Positions 46,669 to 56,931 of a DNA stretch of 64,000 nt are shown here, piece by piece (the stretch's first letter is position 1; every line of letters begins with the position of its first letter). The position numbers and the translations under genes were made by a program. Source of the stretch: Mycoemilia scoparia. Its lineage: Eukaryota; Kickxellomycota; Kickxellomycetes; Kickxellales; Kickxellaceae. The notes below the pieces were generated by a model that searched no databases, was not told the origin of the DNA, and was given only the letters and a program-made list of their open reading frames with translations. Location of the stretch: assembly GCA_027575805.1 (NCBI GenBank), contig JANBPU010000003.1:310001-374000 (forward strand), in the 5' to 3' direction.

Positions 46669-47319
46669 GCTTTGCTGTGACAATATTTGATTTTTTAGAT
46701 TCAATGTTGGCTCTTATTATTATTATTATTATTTTAACGTTTACAGCAACTACGTATAATAAATCTTCTTTGTAATTACAATTCTACTTTCTCGATACTA
46801 TCACTATTTATAATCTTGAGTGTTTATGTGTTCAGATTTCACAAGGCTGTAGGCAAAAATTGGTTCCCCAGGAGTATAGTTGCATAGCAAATGGCTGGTG
46901 ATTGGGCCTAAATATGAAGACCTATTTTCTGCCTATTTCACACGTGGTCACTAGCGGAGTCTTGCAATACGGGTAATAATTTTTGAAGGGTGAAAGTTTA
47001 TTAGTAAAACTGGACATACATTTGGCTGTGATTGCGTCTATAATTTTTGATTTTTGTTCAGAAAATAGATTTTGATGTATCATTCCTTTATTAGATCCCC
47101 CTTTCCCTTGCCTTGTATGGCATCTCAACTTATTTGGTTTATATTTTTCAATAAATAAATAAATAAATATACTTACTTTATCTCTTTTGCTTTTACTTTT
47201 TACCCTACAACTATATATCGATTTTGGTTTTAAACGATTATATAGCAATTCTATAAAAATTTAGTCTGCTCTCTTATATATAGTCATACTTTCTGGCCAC
47301 AAATTAACAAATCTATAAA
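46669..47319. other. Intergenic region between the two DUF4112 genes
   Basis: 651 bp with a (TTA)n run near 46715-46735, a partial MITE-like element at 46970-47045, and a TATATATAG motif just upstream of the second gene (about 47275). Confidence 0.45.
46970..47045 (-). mobile_element. MITE-like element, copy 4 (truncated)
   Basis: It begins GGGTAATAATTTTTGAAGGG and continues into an interior GTTTATTAGTAAAACTGGAC that also occurs (reverse-complemented, one substitution) in copy 8. It then reaches GGCTGTGATTGCGTCTATAA and stops; the second terminal repeat is missing. Confidence 0.7.
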
Positions 47320-48084
47320 ATGCTGGGATGGGCATACAAAAGATGCAAGCCCGTTGAAAAAGCAACACCAGAAGATTTTGTCAAGCTCTCCAAAATAGCA
47401 CTGCGTGCTCGCTTTTTTGATTCCAGGTACAGAGTAAATTTCTGTTGCTTCAAGTTTAATTGGGGCTACGAGTCTATTCTCGGACTTATCCCCGTTATAG
47501 GAGACTCTATGGGACTTGTCATAAGCCTGACGATTTTGGGAAGTATTGGTGGGAGTTACCCCAGACTAACGTGGCTTGCCTGGTTTATCATGCTTTTAAA
47601 CATCATTGTGGACTTTGTGGTTGGCTTGGTCCCATTTGCCGGCGATATTCTAGACATATATTGCAAATGCAATGTCAGAAATCTGATGTTTATTGCAAAA
47701 TGTGTTTATTATGATGAAGGCAAGCCCAGGGATACCAATAGGCAAATATGTGGCAAAGTCATGGATGTTGCCAAAGCCATTAAATCAAAAAAGAGGCTTG
47801 AATTTGATGATCTTCTACTAAATTCACTGTACAGAATCATGATGGAAAAGGTAGAAGGAGACACCAGTGTAATATATGAAATGGCTAAAAAAATTTTTGA
47901 TGAACATATGAATAGCCTTGAAGGTTTAGATAAAGGTGGGATACAGGAAGCAAAAGTTGGCTGGATAAAATTGATGGAAAAGGAGCATAAAATTAGTGTA
48001 TGCTGCTTTTGTTGCCAGGCAGTGAAAAAGGCCAAAGAAATTCGCAGAAAAAGAAGTGAAAAGAAGGAATATAATGCAAGTTGA
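47320..48084 (+). CDS. DUF4112-domain protein (B)
   Basis: Single exon, 254 aa, related to the preceding gene but without its low-complexity N terminus. The DUF4112 core is at about residues 45-130: GYESILGLIPVIGDSMGLVI and FVVGLVPFAGDILDIYCKCN, separated by a longer hydrophobic stretch (WLAWFIMLLNIIVDF). A C-terminal extension of about 110 residues is charged and contains a Cys-rich patch (VCCFCCQ) near the end, which the first copy lacks. Adjacent same-strand copies indicate an old tandem duplication. Function unknown. Confidence 0.8.
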   Translation: MLGWAYKRCKPVEKATPEDFVKLSKIALRARFFDSRYRVNFCCFKFNWGYESILGLIPVIGDSMGLVISLTILGSIGGSYPRLTWLAWFIMLLNIIVDFVVGLVPFAGDILDIYCKCNVRNLMFIAKCVYYDEGKPRDTNRQICGKVMDVAKAIKSKKRLEFDDLLLNSLYRIMMEKVEGDTSVIYEMAKKIFDEHMNSLEGLDKGGIQEAKVGWIKLMEKEHKISVCCFCCQAVKKAKEIRRKRSEKKEYNAS

Positions 48085-48727
48085 TGCCAGGAGCTAAATT
48101 TTACAACTCTTTTGTGCCTCCCCGCCCCCTCACCACGACCACATACATTACTTACAATGTAGGCTAAATGTGTCAATCTTTAAACATTAGAAAAATCATC
48201 ATATGGATCATAGTTTTTGAAGGGTGACTTTTGGTGGCCAACGATTAAAGGGGAAACTACAGCCAAATGGATGATCACCATTTGTTAGTAGATGGTCACC
48301 CTTCAAAAATAATAATTCATATTCAAAATAAACTTTAAGCACTATAAATGGTATATATTAGCATGGCCTCTTCTAAATAACTCCTTAGTTAGTTTCTATT
48401 CAAATAAATTTGAATTTCGACAAATCATCTTAAATATGTTTTCAGTATTTAATTTACCAATGTTTGTTTCGAAATATAAGACTGTGGGCAGAAAAAAGAC
48501 AGATAGCCAGCCAGCTAGCTAGCCAGTACTGATCTATGTTGCTAAGAACTTGCCACACTTTACTGCGTACTGCTACTACTACTAATACTACTACTAATGG
48601 TAATGATAATAATAATAATAATAAAAGAAAAAACTACAATATATCCCCCCAACCAACCACTGTGAAATAAAGAAATTGATGAGAGCCTTGTGTAGGAGGA
48701 GGTGGGATATTAGAGAAAGAAAACAGA
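48085..48727. other. Intergenic region with an element and short repeats
   Basis: Between convergent genes. It contains MITE-like copy 5, an AGCCAGCCAGCTAGCTAGCC stretch near 48509 and (CTA)n/(TAA)n runs near 48570-48625. Confidence 0.45.
48204..48319 (+). mobile_element. MITE-like inverted-repeat element, copy 5
   Basis: A complete 116-bp copy: left terminal repeat TGGATCATAGTTTTTGAAGG, right terminal repeat CCCTTCAAAAATAATAATTC plus A, flanked by TA at 48202-48203 and 48320-48321. The interior GGTGGCCAACGATTAAAGGG matches copies 1 and 7. It lies about 120 bp after the DUF4112 B stop. Confidence 0.85.
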
Positions 48728-49999
48728 CTAAGGTGCAAGATATTCCCAAGCATACAAACCACTCTTGTCGTATGGAGTGCGATAGCCTGCACTGTTCAAA
48801 TCATCGATGAATTCATAGCTAAGCTGCTCAACACGACGGATCATGGTCTCGTTGAGGTGGTTCTCCTCAATAGACTCTTTGGTGATGATGGGTGGGTATG
48901 GAAGAATGGCACCATTGTTTTCACCATGCTCGGTGTAAAGCTGTTTCCATTTTCCTGGGATCGGCGGCAGAACGGACTGCATCCAGTTGAGGTCAAGACC
49001 ATGTGGGAACCACTTATCCAAGATGCTCTTTGGCAGCTTGAGCAAGGGGTGGTTGGACATGGGGTGTGCGGAGTACTCGCGCAAATCCTCTGGGGCAAAA
49101 TGGCCATTGGGGATTCCATGTTCGGGGTTTCCAATTGTATCGTATTGGTAGCACGAGATGCCGCTTCCCAAACGGATTATGTTGTGAACGGGATCCTGGT
49201 AGTGGGTCAGGCGATCTTCAATTGTTGTCTCATCGCCATGGTATGAGCGACCGGTGTAGTCCTCGATGCGACTCTCCCTCATCGACTGCCAGGTCGCCCA
49301 AAGACGGTCAATGTTGGCGTGATGCACATAGAAGCCCAGGTCGGTTGGGGACCAGTCTTCGGGCATGTCTCCTCCCATGCCGACATGAACCTCGCGATGG
49401 AGAGTCATCTCGATGATTTCGCGGAAGGAGTTGAGATCATCGGTGATCTGGAGGACAGAGGCGATGAACTCTGGAGAGTGCCACGGCTTTATATACTGGC
49501 CATTATCCCAGGTATGTGTAAAGCAGTGGGGAGTTGGGAACTCAAAGTGCCAGTTCGCCTGGACGCCGTCAGTCACACACCCGCCGGTCTTGTTGACACC
49601 TCCGTTGCTTCCCAGATACTTTCCGCTAAGCACGACGCTGGACGCGGGGTCGTAAAAATCTCTGGACGCATCCCAGTAGGGCATTGTGATGTTCGGATTG
49701 ATGGCTCTCATCTGGTGCTCAAAATCGATGATGGCTCTGCGATGCCATGAAAAAAATTCGGTGTAGCCGTGTAGGAAATGGTAGTTATCGCGGTGGACCC
49801 TTGACATGCGCTCCAGGGCACCATCCTTCTGCAACGTGGTGAGCACCTCGGCAAAGGTATCCCACTCCTCTTTGGACAAGTCGCGGATTTCGCGGCGGAC
49901 AATGGTTTGGTCGCATCTGCCGGTGCTAGTCGCCAGCGGTTTGGCCAGCAGCAGTGGAGCACACAGCAGCAACAGCAGCAGAAAGGCTGTGACAGACAT
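48728..49999 (-). CDS. Secreted tyrosinase
   Basis: Single exon, 423 aa. The first 19 residues form a hydrophobic signal peptide (VTAFLLLLLLCAPLLLA). The copper A site reads HGYTEFFSWHRRAIIDFEHQ with His at about 77, 86 and 95; the copper B site has HREVH at 201-205 and FYVHHANIDRLW with His 226/227, so all six copper ligands appear present. Other family features include the MPYWDAS motif. Tyrosinases oxidise phenols to quinones, often for melanin or cross-linking. The ORF lacks a long C-terminal inhibitory domain, although a tail of about 110 residues follows the last motif. Codon use is GC-richer than its neighbours. Stop codon is TAG. Confidence 0.9.
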   Translation of the reverse strand: MSVTAFLLLLLLCAPLLLAKPLATSTGRCDQTIVRREIRDLSKEEWDTFAEVLTTLQKDGALERMSRVHRDNYHFLHGYTEFFSWHRRAIIDFEHQMRAINPNITMPYWDASRDFYDPASSVVLSGKYLGSNGGVNKTGGCVTDGVQANWHFEFPTPHCFTHTWDNGQYIKPWHSPEFIASVLQITDDLNSFREIIEMTLHREVHVGMGGDMPEDWSPTDLGFYVHHANIDRLWATWQSMRESRIEDYTGRSYHGDETTIEDRLTHYQDPVHNIIRLGSGISCYQYDTIGNPEHGIPNGHFAPEDLREYSAHPMSNHPLLKLPKSILDKWFPHGLDLNWMQSVLPPIPGKWKQLYTEHGENNGAILPYPPIITKESIEENHLNETMIRRVEQLSYEFIDDLNSAGYRTPYDKSGLYAWEYLAP

Positions 50000-50849
50000 G
50001 GCTGTGAGTATATGATATCAGGCGAATTAAGTTCTACCTTATACAAACAGAAGAGATTCCGTATGGAATATAGACAACGGTATTTGATTTGAGTAGAACA
50101 CAGGCTTACAGGACAAAGAGAACAAAACTCCAATCTCACCCGGAAGTGGAGGACGGGAAGATGGGCATTTTATAGATAATTCGCGATTGATCAAACTTCC
50201 GATAGAGAGAGCGAGGGATGAAACCCCTTTTTCGCTAGGCCACTTTATCAAAAAGTCGCAGTAAATAAGATTCTTAGTCCCTATAAATAGTTAGGTACTA
50301 AACATTCACGATTGAAATTTAGTATGATGAAAATACAAACCAATATGTAAAACACATGTTGATATGGAACTTCTCTGTGATGTGTGTAGTATAGGCACTG
50401 AAGGCAGTCATACCCAATACAGAGCTCGACTAATGGAGTATACTGCACAATATCCCCATCTGTCCTATTTTAAAAAGTACCCAACAAACCAGCATTGTTT
50501 GTGAGGCAGCACTTCATGGGTTTTTGTAGACGCAGCGCTCGCTGCTGAGTATGTATGCAATTGTGAATTTGATATCAATAGAAACATCCAAATTGGCCGA
50601 ATTGGAATCATGGCGCAAGATTCTACATGTGGGATCAATGGCAACTCATTTGTTGATTTCCAGTTACTCTGCCATTTACTTTATTGAGTGGCATTATTGT
50701 TTTTGTCCTTTAATATATGTCAGCACGCCTATAACATTCTCCCCGCTCTCGCTTACTAAGGAGGGCAAGCCCACCTGACCGCGCACAGCACCACAAAATA
50801 GTGCTTTTTATGTGGAGACCAAGATGCCTTTTTAGGTTACAGATGGGAA

Positions 50850-50874
50850 GAGAGAGAGAGAGAGAGAGAGAGAG
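50850..50874 (+). repeat. (GA)n microsatellite
   Basis: A run of about twelve GA units (AGAGAGAGAGAGAGAG) in intergenic DNA. Confidence 0.9.
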
Positions 50875-50980
50875 GTTAGAATCCTCAGAGAATATAAAAT
50901 ATAACCGAATTTATCAAAGCTATCATCAAGGCAGTGGCGCACACCATATCAATAGGAGATGTTGCATGATAATACATTTG

Positions 50981-51049
50981 TGCGAGTATTTTGAAGAGTG
51001 ACTGTTTGCTAATAAACTGTGGGTGGTTGCCCTTCAAAAATAACTGCCT
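50981..51049 (-). mobile_element. MITE-like element, copy 6 (internally deleted)
   Basis: A short copy of about 69 bp: left end TGCGAGTATTTTGAAGAGTG, interior TGCTAATAAACTGTGG and right end GCCCTTCAAAAATAACTGCC. The central GGTGGCCAACG block of longer copies is missing. The flanks do not give a clean target duplication. Confidence 0.6.
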
Positions 51050-52603
51050 ATATTCCATCCAGCTTGATATATGGAGAGATTTGGGATCCATTGTCAGTCT
51101 TTAAACTCAATAAAGATGCGTCTCTGACAGCAGAATAATTTACTCACGCCTGCCTACCCCCAAAGTTCTTTATCTGGATGTTTGAAACATGTCTCCGGCT
51201 TGAGCCCGCACTAGAAAAAATTGCTAGTATATACAGGTCGCCACATTTGTACATAACCCATGCCCTATGAATAATCCCAACATTGCGTGCTAATGGGAAT
51301 TCCAGTGGGCCACAGACACATCAATGACAAGCATGAGAGAAGAGAATCTTGCTTGAAGCCGCCACTTTGTTTGAAACCAAGCCTCAATACATAAGCTTGC
51401 TTCTTGTGTACGACATATTTTGCTTGTTGGCTGTTGTTTTGCTATTCCAACATCCATTAATAATAATACTAATAATGATAATGATAATACTACTACTACT
51501 ACCATCCCATCCTCATCATCATCATCACCAATAATACTGATGCCACTGATCTCAATACACACAGGTATTTATTTATGAATCTCTGTATGTTCAGGCAGTG
51601 CATGTTCCGGTATATGTTGCCAAGAATCCAGCACTGTGTCCACCCTAAGGCGATAAATTGGCCTATACATGCAGAATTATCACTGCGGCTGACTAGATGG
51701 GGGCCATTTAGCCAATAAGAATAGAGGTGTTCGGAGCAACATGATGCTTGGCCATTTTAACGGACATTTGGGCGCTGGTGGCATCAGCTGGTTTTCTGAA
51801 ATTCGATGTAAGCCGTTTTATTAATGTGTCTTTTCTCGAGAGCATACCAGCTCACCATTTCAACAGCCATGCATACATACAAACCGCAGATTAGATGCTT
51901 GAAAAAACGTGTGCTTGGGAAACGTAATGCCCCCCCAAAAAATCCCACCTCTACTTTACATTTTGCATTAGCCAATAATCCACCCTATTCTATCCCTGTA
52001 TAAACGCAGAGCTGCGCCATGCTTAGAGGTACGACAGCCAGATGATGGCGCTTTACTACAATTAATCGCCCATGAGTATCCAAAATACCAGGGATCGTTT
52101 CTCTCATGAGTGTCACCACACTCACAACTGGATTTCCCCCAATTCTTTTTCCCAATGAACATGAATTGCTGGCTCCTGGGAAAAGACTGTGTTTCTCATC
52201 ACAATATATCATCGTCATGGCCATCATATATATAGAGTAGAATTAATGTCAGAGAGCAAACATGCCAGTTGGGGCTGCCATAATATATCATTAATCCATT
52301 TACAATCAGAAAAGACTTCTGTTGCGATGCATGGCGCGAAAGTCCATATATCATCAGCCATGTTCCTCGAAAGCATTGTCTGGCTTTGAATGGTCCATCG
52401 TCCATTGATGGCCCGGAATGAATACTCCCCAATGCCTTAAACTGATTATCAGGTTGAAGTAAGAATTGGTATTTTTGTTCTTTGAATAGCTTTTACTGAA
52501 ACAATTGCGACATGCCGTAAAAACCAAAGAGGGTCTTTGAATACAAAACATATACACAAAGCGCTACATCTCGTGGTGGTTATGGTCTGCAAACTATCCA
52601 GGC

Positions 52604-53456
52604 TTATTTCTCAATCTTGGCATTCTCCCTATGTGTGTGTGTGTGTTGGTTAAACGTAGAGAGAGAGAATGTTGTGAGTATGTGGTTATGTTTATAAAAT
52701 AGAATTTGGGATGCTTTACCCATGACGCTGATACAAATATAGATTATACTTACAGAGCCTCGACAAGCTCGGGAACCTCTTCGCCCTTCTGTGCATTCTC
52801 GGCAGCCTTGGCAAAGGCCTCGGGGTTGGCATCCTTGTACGACTTCATGCGCTGGAGAAGCTCAAGGTAGTCGGCCTCGAGATCCTTGATAGCAGATGGA
52901 ACCTGGGAGGCATCTATTGGCCGGCACGGGTTATTAAACAATACATGCATCATTAACGCTGATCTCTGGAGCAACTTTAGCTCGAACATGCGTGTATGTA
53001 TAGGCATAGGCCGCATCTGGCCCTATGCATAATAATTAAGGTAAACCACTTACCCTTCTCTTCGCTGTGGCCAGTGATGGAGAAGACATTGTTGGAAACA
53101 GCAGAGGCAGTCACTACAAATATCGTTGAAGGAATAAACATTAGTATAATTATTATTTGCGCCAAAGAACAATACTACCACTGCTGCCACTACGTCTTCA
53201 ATATACGTATTATGGATAGGAAGAAGGATTTACCTTGTGGGCTGGCAAAGTGGCGAACCTTTCCGGTTGTCGAGAACATGTTGACGTGCTCAATTCCAGG
53301 GACGGGGCGGAATTTGAGGTTTCTGTAGAAGCCACTGAGCTTGGTGTCCTCCTTAACGGCGGGCTTGGTGGCGGGCTTCTTGGTCTTGCGGCGAGGAGTG
53401 CCTTTTCCACCAATGCGGGCTTGCTGTTGAAGCTTGGCTAGGGCAGCGGGGTCCAT
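52604..53456 (-). CDS. EGD1: Nascent polypeptide-associated complex subunit beta (BTF3)
   Basis: Four exons, 53456-53234, 53113-53054, 52913-52754 and 52628-52604, give 155 aa. The N terminus has the ribosome-binding signature KLQQQARIGGKGTPRRKTKK, followed by the NAC domain (RPVPGIEHVNMFSTTGKVRH, SNNVFSITGHSEEKG). NAC beta pairs with NAC alpha at the tunnel exit to chaperone nascent chains. The last exon was added because the TAA after VEAL sits inside a good donor (CTGTAAGT) and the next acceptor gives ENAKIEK plus TAA. The segment after EEKG (DASQVPSAIKDLEADYLELL) diverges from the usual TELVPGILNQL. Confidence 0.85.
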
Positions 53457-55642
53457 ACTGGAATATATATGTGTGTGGATTTCTATACGTTTATACACGG
53501 GCCTCAATTAGGTCACTCTCTGAAACATTTTCCCCGCAATTGGACTCCAACAGGGGGCTAATTTAAATGATCGGATGGATCGCATCTCAATAGAAGGGTT
53601 GAATTTTCTGGATTTCAACAACATATACAACTTACTCTAAAACTCAGTGACTAACTTTAAAGAGGTTGCAAATCGAGAAGGATTGCACCAGTATGCTCTG
53701 AATTTGCTTGGTAAAGCCACCACCACTCCAACAGTGGTGGCCACCTGCCTTGACAGACACACAAGAGGGAGCCTGCTCAAAGGCTGATCAGCTTACAAAA
53801 CTTTTCGTAATTGGGTGATTGTGATCAGCAGGAATTGTTGGCTTGATTTGTGTGGTTTGAAACTTGGAGTCAAAAAGATCCTGGAATTTAGAGCTAACTC
53901 TTGCAAATAAACAACATTCAAGCTATTTTCCTAAACATCGAGCCATCCACTAGAGAAGATCGGGGTATGCATACTAGGCAACAATGCGCGATCTGTATCT
54001 GTAAGAAAGTGAACAGTCTTGCTAGCAAATATGTGTACTGCGCAGAGCCACTTTATATTTGAATGACACCAAATTAGGCCGCCCTGATACTGAATACATA
54101 CTGGAGCGTGCAAGCCATTGATATGCCACCAACACCACTGCACACGTACCTATTGTTAAAAACCAATGGTCGCCCAAATAGTGCCTAGAATAGATAAAAT
54201 GCCTACTGAAGCTGAAGATTGGAAATTCGATACATTCAAAGATGTCTACAATGTCAGCTGATGGCTGCATGCGTTTTATCATGCAGCAAATAAATAGCAG
54301 GAATCACTAATAGTCTATCTTCCTATCGCAACAATGCCCTTGCAAGCAGTTTAATCAAGCATCCGGTATTCTATAGTATACAGCAAAAGGATGCGCATTA
54401 GCCATATAGTCAATCTCTTTGGAGGTACTGGAGATAGTCTTGGAAAATCCAAGCCCAATTTAGAGAAACAAAACGGCACGTGGGTAATAGGGGGAGGACA
54501 AAGGCTTGCCCCTTTAAACAACAAGATGTGGATTCGCTCGAATGATTCGCAGCCATCATACTCGATGAAATCTACCTGGATTCCCGCCCGGCGGTGGCTT
54601 TTTAATTAGGTTTAAACTGGCGCCTGGTTTCCGAAATGACGCCATAAGGTTGCCATAGATCATGGCCAAGCGACCTTGGTCCTGGTGAAAAGCTGCTCGC
54701 TGGCTGCATTGAAATTGCACTGATCCCAGGTCTCCGAGCAGATATCGAAGTGTTGTGTAAACAGAAAAAGCATGTGTTGATGCAGAAAAGGTCCAGGGGG
54801 CAGAATGAAGGCATATCGCACTTACGTGTTGTGACCATACGTTGCATGTCTTAACAAGTGCTCGCTTGGGGCCTGAGGTGGCAGGATCTCCATCCAGGTG
54901 CACCAGGCTGTTCCTCCTTACATTTTGGGCTGGGATGGGAGCGACTATTCTAGCCACGCCTTTAGAGAAGAATCTGCCAATGTCCAGGTATTGCTCTACA
55001 AACTTTGTCATCGGCGTTTCCATACAGCCATCCGATGAACCAGAGACTCGAGATTTCGTTGCTGAGGCCATTCTAGCAGCGTTTGCAAAGATATGATATG
55101 AAACTCTACACCCATGATAAAAGCATTGGGTACACACGGGTTTCTAATCCAAACGAGCCAAGTATATACTTACTTTGCGATCTTTTCGTGCTGGCTTCAA
55201 GTATCTGTGGTGGCCATGTATCTGGCTGAATCCTGAATACACCATGGCTATACACACCATTTTGCAAGGGCTTGAGCAAGGGTTCCACAAAGAGATGTCC
55301 AGATGGTATCACCCATATGTATCCTTATAAAGTGGGCATATCAGCTGCTGCAAACATATTGTTGTATAGTCTGAAACTATGATCATGCAAACATCTCTGC
55401 GGAATTTTTATATCATTAGCAACTTGCGGCAACAAAAGGGGGAGGCCGCCAGGCTATGCTGCTGTTCTGTATCGCATATTGTATGGCGCTATTTCATAGA
55501 CAAACAGATACCACCGTTCCATAGCATCCATATAAAGCCCGCCTTTCCTCCCGAACTCCCCAAGTTAGTTTTCCAAATTCTATATTTGCTTTTCTCATAT
55601 CCCATCCAAGAGGTATAATAGTTTGCGCTTACTTTCCAAACA
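53457..55642. other. Long intergenic region
   Basis: 2.2 kb with no gene I can support. Around 53725-53750 is a small hairpin (CCACCACTCC/AGTGGTGG). A minus-strand frame of 193 codons at 54556-55137 is discussed under rejected items. Confidence 0.4.
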
Positions 55643-55933
55643 ATGTCACACTTTGGCGGCCCCCTGGAGTACGATGACACTGCTTCCAGATCCTTGTCCA
55701 TGACCCACACGGATATCGCTATGCTTGCTTACACACTGCACAGAACAAAGCAGGATAAGGCCGCCAGGGAAAAACTAATGGCCGAAAAGACCAATCGTTT
55801 GAACGCGAGTCCCAGCACGGCCAGCAACGCGACCACGACCACGACCACGACCATCACAACCACCATAACCACTACTCACCACAACCACCATCCCCCTGAA
55901 AGGAAATCTCGTGGTGCTTGGTTCCTGCATTAG
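55643..55933 (+). CDS. Small hypothetical protein with a Thr-rich tract
   Basis: A 96-codon ATG-initiated frame (MSHFGGPLEYDDTASRSLSM), with a hydrophilic helical middle (TKQDKAAREKLMAEKTNRLN) and a Thr-rich C terminus (TTTTTTTITTTITTT) ending in a His/Pro patch. The start context (CAAACAATG) is good and the region before it is pyrimidine-rich. I do not recognise the family. The stop lies four bases before MITE-like copy 7. Medium-low confidence that it is expressed. Confidence 0.4.
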   Translation: MSHFGGPLEYDDTASRSLSMTHTDIAMLAYTLHRTKQDKAAREKLMAEKTNRLNASPSTASNATTTTTTTITTTITTTHHNHHPPERKSRGAWFLH

Positions 55934-55937
55934 CATA

Positions 55938-56053
55938 TGGGTGATAATTTTTGAAGGGTGGCCATCTGCTAATAGATTGTGATCACTTATTTGGCTGTGG
56001 TTGTCCCTATAATCGTTGGCCACCAAAAGTCACCCTTCGAAAATTATGATCCA
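55938..56053 (-). mobile_element. MITE-like inverted-repeat element, copy 7
   Basis: A complete 116-bp copy in inverted orientation relative to copies 1 and 5: TGGGTGATAATTTTTGAAGG at the left, CCCTTCGAAAATTATGATCC plus A at the right, flanked by TA on both sides (55936-55937 and 56054-56055). The interior contains the reverse complement of GGTGGCCAACGATTATAGGG. Confidence 0.88.
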
Positions 56054-56056
56054 TAT

Positions 56057-56931
56057 AACGCTCGCTACAAGCTTAAGAAGCCTGTGTGTAGTAGCAAGGG
56101 CTTCCCAGTACTACGCTAGTTTGGATTGGCTCATCGCCATCTCCTCCATGTTCTTTTATCCCTTTTGTGCTGTTAAATTATTTAATGCCATTTCTGCTTT
56201 CCCAATATCTCAAACCCCCCTCATCATCATCATTATGTTTTGCTAATCCCCTTAGATAATAATAATAATAATAACAATATTGTTGTTGTTCAACTCCAGG
56301 CTGCTTCACCGCGCATTTATAGCATAAAGCAACTGATTTCCCAGGTTATAGCAAGCCAGAATTCTTTGCCAAAGGGCTCCTTCTCTCTATGGGAGCAAGC
56401 TATCTATCTCAGGGATCACATACGCCTTACTTTGTCTTTTGCGTGGCCAAATGCCAGCCAGTGGTGCAAAGGGCGCCTGGAACAGTGACACTTCACAAAG
56501 ATACGCTATAGCCTCTTTGCCCAGCCTTTATATGATATTTACAAACACGACAGGCCTTTTGAGCATCATTGCACTACCACACTTTGCTGCACTGGTATAA
56601 GCCAACCACAGCGCACCCGAATATTTATACGTAAACGTTTTGTTTGCTATGGTTGTTTTTGTTGAAACCAGCCTGGTGATGATGACTTGATTTTAAAACC
56701 TCTGTGGCTGGACTGTATTCCATAGACTGCATTTTTGTCCAATCCTTTCTCTCCTCTCCCTTTTTATGCCCATCCTTCTATACCCACTAGAATAAACACA
56801 ACACACCACCCTTATTCTTCTTATTCTTCTTCTTCCTACTCCTCCTACTCCTCCTTTGATTTCTCATTTTATCTATCTATTCCTACACCATTCTCAATTT
56901 AGCCTTGTATTTACTATTTTCTCTTTAAACC
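56057..56931. promoter_or_regulatory. Upstream region of the V-ATPase gene
   Basis: 875 bp without a supported gene. The last 200 bases are strongly pyrimidine-rich (TTCTTCTTCTTCCTACTCCT), characteristic of the promoter/leader of a highly expressed fungal gene. A short (AATA)n-like run lies near 56255-56275. Confidence 0.5.

Larger units (their letters stand above)
50000..52603. other. Long intergenic region upstream of tyrosinase
   Basis: 2.6 kb with no supportable gene. It contains a (GA)n run at 50850-50873, a short inverted-repeat element at 50981-51049, (AAT/CTA)n-like runs at 51460-51510 and a (CAT)n-like stretch near 51515. It presumably includes the tyrosinase promoter (TATAA-like motif near 50283). 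Confidence 0.4.

Noticed and set aside
54556..55137. Minus-strand 193-codon frame, possibly with an upstream exon at 55175-55312
   Set aside because: I could not find splice sites that keep a sensible frame throughout, and the translation matches no family I know. It may be a real hypothetical gene, but evidence is too weak to list.
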